Source of the DNA: Plesiocystis pacifica SIR-1
GTDB lineage: Bacteria > Myxococcota_A > Polyangia > Nannocystales > Nannocystaceae
DNA: 64,000 nt
NCBI RefSeq assembly: GCF_000170895.1
Contig: NZ_ABCS01000006.1
Span: 62,001 to 126,000, forward strand
Reading direction: 5' to 3'
The position numbers and the translations under genes are program-made. A model generated the notes under the pieces. The model was not told the DNA's origin and searched no databases. It worked only from the letters and a program-made list of their open reading frames with translations. Shown here one piece after another: positions 26,342-32,810 of this stretch. How positions within the stretch are numbered: the stretch's first letter is position 1; each line of letters starts with the position of its first letter.

Positions 26342-26515
26342 GGTCCAAGCCTACACCGCCCAGGCCCAACAGATTCCTCCGAATTCTTCACCGCCCACGT
26401 CCACGACTCCACCGAGTTCGAAATCTGGGAGCCCACGCAATTGCTGCGCAGGCCTCAATTCCCGTCGACTCGGCCGGGGCTCGTGGCAGCTTTTGAGGCA
26501 GACGCCCGCGACGCC

Positions 26516-27880
26516 ATGGCCTCCTCCACCCTCCCCACCTCTCGCGGCCGTCGCCTGGCCCGCCTCGGCGGCCTCGCGGCCCGTCTGGGCGGCAACGCCC
26601 TCGGCCACCTCGGCACTCGGATCACCTCCGGCAAGGCCCGCGCCCTCGAGTCCATGCACCGGCGCGCCGCCGAGCAGCTGTTCGAGACCATGGCCGAGAT
26701 GAAGGGCTTGCCCATGAAGGTCGGGCAGATCCTCTCGTTCATGGACGGGGTCGTGCCGCCGGAGCACCAGGCCGCCTACGCCGAGCTCCTCGCCCGCTTG
26801 CAGGTCCGCGCCAAGCCCATGGCCTGGGGGCCCATGGCCGAGGTGCTCGAGGCCGAGCTCGGCCGGCCCGTGGACGAGGTCTTCGCCCGCTTCGAGCGCG
26901 AGCCCATCGCGGCCGCGTCGATCGGGCAGGTCTACCGCGCCGAGCTCGAGGACCCCGAGGGCGCGCGCCGGGTCGTCGCCGTCAAGGTCCAGTACCCCGG
27001 CATCGCCGAGGCCCTGCGCGCCGACCTGGCCAACGCCGGCGGCATCGCCAAGACCCTCCACGGGATGATCCCCGGGGTCGAGAGCGAGGTGATGATCGCC
27101 GACTTCCTCGCGCGCATCGGCGAGGAGTGCGACTACCAGCGCGAGGCCGAGAACATGCGCGAGTTCGCGGCGCGCTGGCAGGGCGAGGCCCGCGTGCACA
27201 TCCCGGGGGTGGTCGACGCCCTGTGCACCGAGCGGGTCCTGGTCACCGAGTTCGTCGACGCCCTGTCCTTCGAGGCCTTCCTCGCCCAGGCGAGCCCGGC
27301 CCAGCGCGACGCCGCGGGCGAGGTGCTGTTCGACTTCGTGATGCGCTCGCTCCTGCGCGAGGGCCTGTTCAACGCCGACCCCCACCCGGGCAACTTCCTG
27401 TTCACGCTCGACCCCGAGCTGCCAGCCGGCGTGCGCGTGGTCTTCCTCGACTTTGGCTGCGTGCAGCACTTCGACCCCGAGGCCCGGGCCGCGCTGCGCT
27501 CCGTGGCCCGCTCGATCCTCGCGGGCGAGCGCGGCGAGGCCCTGTGGCGCGTGCTCCGGGAGGCCATGCAGTTCCCCGAGGACACCGCCCCGACCCTGCG
27601 CGAGATCATCGAGGACTACGTGCTGTTTTGCTTCGAGCCCGCCGTCGAGGCCCAGCCCTACCGCTACACCCGCGACTACACCTCGCGGCTGAGCGCGCTG
27701 ACCTTCGAGGCCAAGAAGACCATCGCCATGAACCTGCTGCGCATCGGCTGGCGCGAGCCCAAGCGCGAGGGCCTGGTGCTGCTCTCGCGCATTTTGTTTG
27801 GGCTCAACTCGGTGCTCGCCAGCCTCGAAGCCCGCGGGCAGTGGGCCGCCACGCTGAACCGCTACGCCGTGGAGGCCTGA
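26516..27880 (+). CDS. ABC1/AarF/UbiB atypical kinase-like protein
   Basis: A 454-residue member of the ABC1 (UbiB/COQ8) family, atypical kinases or ATPases that support quinone biosynthesis or lipid homeostasis. The family-specific KxGQ motif is present (LPMKVGQILSF), as are the A-rich loop that replaces the P-loop (AAASIGQVYRAEL), the ATP lysine in VAVKVQYPG, the catalytic-loop equivalent FNADPHPGNFLF and the metal-binding FLDFGCVQHF. The ATG at 26516 is preferred; an in-frame GTG at 26483 would add 11 residues. The gene converges on and overlaps an MFS gene by 19 bases. Whether it serves quinone synthesis here is inferred from family. Confidence 0.9.
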   Translation: MASSTLPTSRGRRLARLGGLAARLGGNALGHLGTRITSGKARALESMHRRAAEQLFETMAEMKGLPMKVGQILSFMDGVVPPEHQAAYAELLARLQVRAKPMAWGPMAEVLEAELGRPVDEVFARFEREPIAAASIGQVYRAELEDPEGARRVVAVKVQYPGIAEALRADLANAGGIAKTLHGMIPGVESEVMIADFLARIGEECDYQREAENMREFAARWQGEARVHIPGVVDALCTERVLVTEFVDALSFEAFLAQASPAQRDAAGEVLFDFVMRSLLREGLFNADPHPGNFLFTLDPELPAGVRVVFLDFGCVQHFDPEARAALRSVARSILAGERGEALWRVLREAMQFPEDTAPTLREIIEDYVLFCFEPAVEAQPYRYTRDYTSRLSALTFEAKKTIAMNLLRIGWREPKREGLVLLSRILFGLNSVLASLEARGQWAATLNRYAVEA

Positions 27881-29172
27881 GCTCGCCCAAAGGCCCAGGA
27901 CGCGAGCAGCCCGAGCAGCCCGAACGCGGCGATGACCCCGTAGAGCCACTGGTGCCCCAGGCCCGGGTTGCCCTCGGGCGCGGCCTCGGTCAATGCGCCC
28001 ATGAGCGGGCCCATGAACACGTCCGGCGTGTAGCCCAGGACCGAGACCAGGCCGACGGCGCTGCCCGTGTAGCTCATGGGGAAGGCGGCCTCGTCGAACA
28101 GGGCGAAGTAGACCCCGCGCAGGCCGAACACCCCCAGGCAGGTCCACGCGAAGGTCAGGATCAGCACGAGCCCCGCGCCCGGCGGGAGCGCGCCGCTGGC
28201 CAGGGCCAGGTTGCCCACGAGCATGATCGCAAAGCAGGCCGTGACGATGGTCGAGCCGCGCATTCGATCGGCGAGCACGCCTGCGGCCAGGGCCGCGACG
28301 GGGCGGACCCAAAAGGTCAGCGCGCCCAGCTTCGCGGCCTCGAGCTCGGTGTAGCCGTGGGCGTCGCGGGCGTAGAGGGCCACGTCGTCGATGCTCTTGT
28401 AGCCGACGTAGGCGCACAGCACGATGAGCGCGAGCAGCCACACCGCGGGGCTCCGGGCGGCCGCGCGGACGCCCGCGAAGCTCAGGCCGGGCTCGGCCTC
28501 GCCCGAGCCATCCCGAGGACCCTCGGGGATCAACCACCACACCGGCAGCGCGACCGCGGCCGTGAACCCGGCGACGATCAGGATCACCGCGCCCAGCGCC
28601 CGCGCCCGCGTGTCGGCGTCGAGGGTCTCCAGCGCCTCGCCCCCGGCCCCGCCCGCGAGCGCGCCAAAGAGCGCGACCCCGCCCGAGGCCAGCACCGCCG
28701 CGACCAGCCCGCGCCCGCCGTCGAGCAAGCCAAAGGCCAGCCCCGAGTCCGCCTGCCCGCCCCACTCGCGCGTCGCCTTGATCAGCGGCGACCAGAACAA
28801 CAGGATCGTCGTCAGCCCCCAGCTCGCGTAGATCAGCTCGAGGGTCAGCAGCGAGGGGGCGCGCGCAAACAGCAGGCCGCCCGCCGCCGTCCCCAGCAGC
28901 GCCGCGGCCATCATCTTGCGGGCCGGGAAGCGGTCGCCCAGGGGGCCGCCGAAGAAGTAGGCGACCATCGCCACGACCCCGTAGACCGCGTGCGCCAGGC
29001 CGAACTCGAGGTTCGTCAGGTCGAGGACCTCGAGCAGGGTCGGGCGGAACACCCGGGGGATCATGAAGGGCAGCAAGAACACGGCCTCGCCCGCGACGAT
29101 CAGGGTGACCATCGCCGCGTAGCGACGCAGGGGGCTGAGCTCGGCCGCGCTCGCCTTGTCTTCGCTGGCCAC
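27862..29172 (-). CDS. MFS transporter
   Basis: A 436-residue protein with twelve predicted membrane helices. The MFS loop 2-3 signature is GGPLGDRFPARKMM, and the matching loop in the second half is AGVLADRMRGSTI. The N-terminal part EAVFLLPFMIPRVFRPTLLE and the motif LLFWSPLIKATREWGG are like those of nitrate/sugar-phosphate-type and unassigned MFS proteins (GlpT/OPA-like), but no substrate can be named. The 3' end overlaps the AarF-type gene by 19 bases; nine bases separate its start from the end of the next upstream gene, so they are probably co-transcribed. Confidence 0.87.
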   Translation of the reverse strand: MASEDKASAAELSPLRRYAAMVTLIVAGEAVFLLPFMIPRVFRPTLLEVLDLTNLEFGLAHAVYGVVAMVAYFFGGPLGDRFPARKMMAAALLGTAAGGLLFARAPSLLTLELIYASWGLTTILLFWSPLIKATREWGGQADSGLAFGLLDGGRGLVAAVLASGGVALFGALAGGAGGEALETLDADTRARALGAVILIVAGFTAAVALPVWWLIPEGPRDGSGEAEPGLSFAGVRAAARSPAVWLLALIVLCAYVGYKSIDDVALYARDAHGYTELEAAKLGALTFWVRPVAALAAGVLADRMRGSTIVTACFAIMLVGNLALASGALPPGAGLVLILTFAWTCLGVFGLRGVYFALFDEAAFPMSYTGSAVGLVSVLGYTPDVFMGPLMGALTEAAPEGNPGLGHQWLYGVIAAFGLLGLLASWAFGRAQASTA

Positions 29173-29181
29173 GCCTCGAGC

Positions 29182-29772
29182 CTACTGCACCGAAAAGCCG
29201 AGCTCGCGCAGCGCTCCCTTGGCCGGCTCGAGGCCGCCGCCAAACAAGGACCCGCGCGCGACCTCCATGCGCCGGTTGTCGGGGAAGCGGATCATCAAGC
29301 TGGGCGCGGACGAGTCGATGCGCATGGCTCGATAGGCCTGGACCTGGGCGGCCGGGGCGAGGGCCTGGCCGCGGCCGTCGAGGACCATGCCGTGGTCGCG
29401 ATCGATCTGGACGAGCGGCGAGAGCTGCTCCCGCGGCGCCTCGGCCCGATCCCGACGCAGCTTCAGGGCGGCCCGACAGATCCCTCCGGCGAGGGCCGCG
29501 AGGCCGAGCTCGACGGCGAGCACGGGCCAGGGCGCGATGGGCTGGCCGGTGAGCGCGAGGATCACGAAGATCAGCGCGTTCATCCCGACGATGAAGGTGA
29601 TCCCGCCAGACACCGCCGCGGCGATCGCCGGGCCCCGCGTGCGCCGGTCGTAGACCCACGCCCAGCCCGGCGTCGCCACGATCTCGTAGCCCGCGCTGCT
29701 CACCAGCACCGCGGCGATGGCAGCGTCGGGGGACGCGTCCGGCTGGGGCATCACGGGGGAGGAGGAGGTCAT
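29182..29772 (-). CDS. hypothetical membrane protein
   Basis: About 196 residues from the ATG at 29772; an upstream GTG at 29805 would add 11 residues. It has a pair of helices (ISGGITFIVGMNALIFVILA-like and WPVLAVELGLAALAGGIC) in the middle, flanked by soluble ends. The C-terminal part (QIDRDHGMVLDGRGQALAPA, then MRIDSSAPSLMIRFPDNRRM) looks like a small cytosolic PH-like beta domain. I do not recognise the family. It is next to the MFS gene (nine-base gap) and is transcribed with it. Confidence 0.65.
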   Translation of the reverse strand: MTSSSPVMPQPDASPDAAIAAVLVSSAGYEIVATPGWAWVYDRRTRGPAIAAAVSGGITFIVGMNALIFVILALTGQPIAPWPVLAVELGLAALAGGICRAALKLRRDRAEAPREQLSPLVQIDRDHGMVLDGRGQALAPAAQVQAYRAMRIDSSAPSLMIRFPDNRRMEVARGSLFGGGLEPAKGALRELGFSVQ

Positions 29773-29811
29773 GGGCGCGAAGACGAGCGTGCGTGTTCGA
29801 GGCACGCCAAA

Positions 29812-29837
29812 GGCGGACGTAGGTCCCTACGTCCGCC
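29812..29837. terminator. hairpin after the HGS-repeat precursor gene
   Basis: Two 11-base arms (29812-29822 and 29827-29837) pair perfectly around a four-base loop. It lies 50 bases past the minus-strand precursor stop and before the next minus-strand gene. A short T-rich tract follows on the minus strand. It probably ends the short, abundant precursor transcript. Confidence 0.55.
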
Positions 29838-29886
29838 CATTGTTCCGAATGGATTCGATGGCGTCCCCGCTAGCGCGGGTCTTGGC

Positions 29887-30198
29887 TCACCAGGAGCCGT
29901 GCGAGCCGTGGCTGCCGTGCGAACCGTGGCTGCCGTGCGAGCCGTGGCTGCCGTGCGAGCCGTGGCTGCCGTGCGAGCCGTGGCTGCCGTGCGAGCCGTG
30001 CGAGCCGTGGCTACCGTGCGAGCCGTGCGAGCCGTGGCCGGGGTCGCCGGGCGCCTCGAACATGGCGACGGAACGGGAAGTGTCAGCGAAAGCCACCGCG
30101 TTGTCAGAGATTTCGCGCTGCTCGGCGTTGAGCAGGGGGCTGGCCTTCTTGCCGAACACGGGGAGCTCGAGCTCGGGGGTCTTCGAATCGTTTGCCAT
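29887..30198 (-). CDS. His-Gly-Ser repeat RiPP precursor (HxsA-like)
   Basis: A 103-residue peptide. Residues 1-54 look like a leader: no signal peptide, polar and acidic, containing ELELPVFGKKASPLL and a Gly-Asp-Pro-Gly hinge. Residues 55-102 are sixteen exact His-Gly-Ser repeats, and the last residue is Trp103. This form, a leader followed by His-Xaa-Ser repeats beside HxsB- and HxsD-like genes, is that of the His-Xaa-Ser (Hxs) systems predicted as radical-SAM RiPP pathways. A good ribosome-binding site (AAGAGGTAA, about 8 bases before the ATG) and its own terminator suggest strong expression. The core is probably modified on His or Ser; the chemistry is not known. What is seen is the repeat and the context; the RiPP role is inference. 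Confidence 0.85.
   Translation of the reverse strand: MANDSKTPELELPVFGKKASPLLNAEQREISDNAVAFADTSRSVAMFEAPGDPGHGSHGSHGSHGSHGSHGSHGSHGSHGSHGSHGSHGSHGSHGSHGSHGSW
29890..30033 (-). repeat. tandem repeats encoding (His-Gly-Ser)16
   Basis: Read on the minus strand, 9-base units encode HGS. Ser codons mostly alternate between AGC and TCG, so the real repeated unit is largely 18 bases (CACGGCAGCCACGGCTCG). Some local exceptions break the alternation. The high DNA identity suggests expansion by slippage or unequal recombination. The region is coding and is not a CRISPR array. Confidence 0.9.
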
Positions 30199-30271
30199 CG
30201 GTAAATTACCTCTTCAGGGAGGAAGGACCTCGCTCGAACGGTATCACGAGCATCCGGGTCTTGTCGTGTTC

Positions 30272-30287
30272 CGATCAGAAGTGATCG
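30272..30287. promoter_or_regulatory. palindrome upstream of the precursor gene (possible operator)
   Basis: CGATCA-GAAG-TGATCG is a perfect 6-base inverted repeat 74-89 bases upstream of the precursor ATG. It lies in the 236-base gap between the HxsB-like gene and the precursor. The size of the gap and the strong ribosome-binding site suggest the precursor has its own promoter; the palindrome may bind a regulator. No clear -35/-10 pair was identified. Confidence 0.3.
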
Positions 30288-30434
30288 AGAGAAATCTGAG
30301 AAAAATCCAGGGTACGGACGGGACGGCGGCGCGCGGTGAGATCCCCACTCACCGGCCGGTGGGGTGCCCTTTCCGCACCCTTCCCGACCTACGCGCCAGG
30401 CCGACCTGGAGCCGACTGGCGCAACATCCGCGAC

Positions 30435-31943
30435 TCAATCCTCAGATTGAGTCGGGTCCTGAACAAAGTGCTCTCGTGGGCGGATGGTCGTCCACCGCTC
30501 GAAGATTTGCATGGTCTCGGGGTCGTTTTCGGCCAGCTTCTCGAACAGGTAGTCCTGGATGCCCTTGTGGACCGCGCACACGTTGTTGTCGCGCATCCGC
30601 CCGAAGATCGAGCCCTGAGCCTTGTAGTTGTAGGCCGCGTTGGTCCCGCAGTATGGGTTGTACGCGCAGTTCACACAGTCCGGCTGCTGATCGAGGTTGG
30701 TCGCGATCGCCATGGCCCGGACCGTCTCGTGGCCGACGACCTGGCGGTAGGCCGAGTCGACCGTGCCGATCTTGAAGGTCTCGTCGCCGGTCGCGGCGAG
30801 CATGCGGCCCTCGTCGCAGCTGTAGATGTTGCCGTCGTAGCTGTAGGCGATCTGCCCGATGCCGGCGCCCGCGGGGTTGCGGTTGTCGAGGAAGTTGGGG
30901 TCCTCGCCGCGCAGGATCTTGGTCAGGAAGATGGCCGCGTAGCGCTCGAGGATCTGCACGCCCTGCTTGTTGAGCTCGATCATGTAGTCGACGGACTTGC
31001 GATAGAACTCGAGGTACTTGCTGCGCGGATACTCGAGGCGCAGGCGGGCCCGCTCGGCGAAGCCGAAGGGGTCGATGGGGCGCAAGAAGATGGTGTTGCA
31101 GCCCAGCTTGACGTAGGTGTCGACGACCTCCTCGTGGTAGTCGAGGGTCTTCTTCGTCGTCGTGAGCAGGGCCTCCACGTGGTAGAGCGAGGGGTCGAGG
31201 CCGCGCTCGATGTAGGCCTCGTTGACCCGCTTGATCCACCGCGCGGCCGCCTGATAGGCGTTGTGCGTCTGCGGCAGCTTGCGCTGGGCGTTGTGCACCT
31301 CCTCGGGCCCGTCGATGCTGGTGCACAGCTGGACCTTGTTGTCGAGCAGGTACTGCAGCTTCTCCTCGGTGAGCAGGGCGAAGTTCGAGACCATCGTGAA
31401 CTCGAGGCGCTTTTTGATCTCCTTGTTGCGCTCGGTCGCGTACTCGATGATCTCCTTGACCACGGGGAAGTTGACCAGCGGCTCGCCGCCCTGGAACTCG
31501 ATGGTCACGAAGCCGTTGGTGCTCGACAGCGCCACGTCGACGGCCTTGCGGGCGATCTCCGGGGTCATGTCGGTGTGCACCGCGTCCATGTTGGCCCGCG
31601 AGGCGTGGCAGTAGACGCAGGTCTCGTTGCAGCGCAGCGTCACCACCATCACGTGCAGCAGCGGGCCGCCGTGCACGAAGTAGCGCCGGGCCTTGACCCG
31701 CTCCGAGGCCGCCTGCACGTCGTAGCTGGCGCGCAGGAAGTTCTTCTCGTCGAGGCGGCCGTGCAGGTCGCTGTCGGGGGCGACCTCGCCGCGGGCGTAG
31801 GCGGTGAATTCGTCCTCGGTGAGGATGAGCCAGTTGCCCTCGAGGTTGGTGACCAAGATGGCGTCGTCGCCGATCTGTCGCCAGCGGAAGAAGGCCTGGG
31901 TGCCGGCCTTGGGCTTGATCTGAACCAGGCTGATGGGCTTCAT
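30435..31943 (-). CDS. hxsB: HxsB-like radical-SAM/SPASM maturase
   Basis: A 502-residue radical-SAM enzyme. Residues 1-100 are an N-terminal domain with FFRWRQIGDDAILVTNLEGN, a region characteristic of HxsB. The radical-SAM cluster is CNETCVYC (Cys105, Cys109, Cys112), followed by IEFQGGEPLVNF with the GGEP motif. The SPASM region at the C-terminus (YSYDGNIYSCDEGRM, CVNCAYNPYCGTNAAYNY, DNNVC) provides ligands for two extra [4Fe-4S] clusters. The order RPIDPFGFAERA, ERYAAIFLTKILRGEDPNFL and SIFGRM agrees with the HxsB family as I know it. The start overlaps the preceding HxsD-like gene (ATGA). It probably modifies the downstream His-Gly-Ser precursor. Confidence 0.85.
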   Translation of the reverse strand: MKPISLVQIKPKAGTQAFFRWRQIGDDAILVTNLEGNWLILTEDEFTAYARGEVAPDSDLHGRLDEKNFLRASYDVQAASERVKARRYFVHGGPLLHVMVVTLRCNETCVYCHASRANMDAVHTDMTPEIARKAVDVALSSTNGFVTIEFQGGEPLVNFPVVKEIIEYATERNKEIKKRLEFTMVSNFALLTEEKLQYLLDNKVQLCTSIDGPEEVHNAQRKLPQTHNAYQAAARWIKRVNEAYIERGLDPSLYHVEALLTTTKKTLDYHEEVVDTYVKLGCNTIFLRPIDPFGFAERARLRLEYPRSKYLEFYRKSVDYMIELNKQGVQILERYAAIFLTKILRGEDPNFLDNRNPAGAGIGQIAYSYDGNIYSCDEGRMLAATGDETFKIGTVDSAYRQVVGHETVRAMAIATNLDQQPDCVNCAYNPYCGTNAAYNYKAQGSIFGRMRDNNVCAVHKGIQDYLFEKLAENDPETMQIFERWTTIRPREHFVQDPTQSED

Positions 31944-32185
31944 GCTTCTCCTCCGTCGACGCCGCCGCGATCGACGGTCAGGCCGAGGACGTAGTTGCCG
32001 AACTCGCCGATGATCTGGCGGGCGGCGCCCTCGTGCTTGGGGGTCACCTTGACCACCCAGTGGTCCTCGGTCTCGCTGAGCTCGAAGTCCGCGAACTTGC
32101 CCCACACCTTGACCGCCTCGTCGACGGCGGTGCCGGCGTAGACCTCGCGAGGAAAGCGCAGCTCCTTGGTCGCGTCGGCGCTCAC
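31940..32185 (-). CDS. small HxsD-like protein (second copy)
   Basis: An 81-residue protein starting at GTG, whose start overlaps the stop of the preceding gene as GTGA and whose stop overlaps the next start as ATGA. The sequence ELRFPREVYAGTAVDEAVKV, then DHWVVKVTPKHE and GEFGNYVLGLTVDRG has the beta-alpha-beta-alpha order of HxsD: a strand beginning YPLEAV..A-like, a middle strand and a terminal helix with EFxNYxL. HxsD-like proteins are small partners of the radical-SAM maturases, perhaps recognising the leader. The assignment of this copy is weaker than for the larger one because it is short and diverged. Confidence 0.6.
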   Translation of the reverse strand: MSADATKELRFPREVYAGTAVDEAVKVWGKFADFELSETEDHWVVKVTPKHEGAARQIIGEFGNYVLGLTVDRGGVDGGEA

Positions 32186-32694
32186 GCGGACGCTCCCCCC
32201 TCCGCCTCGGCGTCCGCCTCGGCTTTGGGCTCCTTGCGGCCGTGCTTCTCCTCCCACGACTGGGCGATGCCCAGGGGATCGTCGAGGGCCTCGTCGGTGA
32301 AGTCGAAGTCGGCCAGATCGTCGAGGGAGGGCTCACCCATGGCGCCGGCGATGGCCTGGACCGTGACGGTCTCGACGGCGACGCGGTTGTCCTGGGTGAC
32401 CTGGTGGCGCCACGCACACGAGATCAGCTCGTTGGCGAATTCGCCGACGAGCGAGCGCAGGGCCTCGACCTCTTCGACGCCTTCCTTGGCGGCCAGCGTC
32501 ACGCGGAACTTGCCGGCCTCGGGGCGATCGACGAACACGTAGCAGCGGTCGATGAAGATGTAGGCCGCGCCGTAGACGGCCTGGAGCGGGTAGAGCTCGG
32601 CGTCGATGTTCAGGCTCACGGAGCGCTCGCCAAGGTTGGCGGACGCGAGGGCCTCGGGGAGGTCGGGGATGGAGGTTTGCTGATCAGCGCTCAT
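32182..32694 (-). CDS. hxsD: HxsD-like protein with acidic C-terminal extension
   Basis: A 170-residue protein. Residues 22-115 read SVSLNIDAELYPLQAVYGAA, YIFIDRCYVFVDRPEAGKF, then LVGEFANELISCAWRHQV, matching the HxsD pattern (LYxxxAVxxAAYxFxDRxYVFxDR and a final EFxNELxxxxxR helix). HxsD is the small companion of HxsB and HxsC in His-Xaa-Ser systems, of unknown biochemical role. About 55 acidic residues follow, an extension not typical of the family. Its stop overlaps the start of the small HxsD-like gene. It is 116 bases downstream of the radical-SAM/methyltransferase fusion gene, so the four genes probably form one transcription unit. Confidence 0.7.
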   Translation of the reverse strand: MSADQQTSIPDLPEALASANLGERSVSLNIDAELYPLQAVYGAAYIFIDRCYVFVDRPEAGKFRVTLAAKEGVEEVEALRSLVGEFANELISCAWRHQVTQDNRVAVETVTVQAIAGAMGEPSLDDLADFDFTDEALDDPLGIAQSWEEKHGRKEPKAEADAEAEGGASA

Positions 32695-32810
32695 CGAAGA
32701 CTACCGATAGAGGTTTCGGTCGCCGGGAGCGTATCAGATCGCGGGGCCCGTTCACGCGCTCTCGCGGCCGAGTCTCGCCGCCGCGCGCGTTGAACCTCCC
32801 GCGCCCGAGC

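Noticed and set aside
24716..26515. N-terminal extension of the AarF-type gene by 600 residues
   Set aside because: The upstream part is antisense to a lipoprotein gene and crosses the dispersed element; the family begins near the ATG at 26516.
29890..30040. CRISPR-like regular repeats
   Set aside because: Units are only 9 or 18 bases without spacers and encode His-Gly-Ser in frame with a good start and ribosome-binding site.
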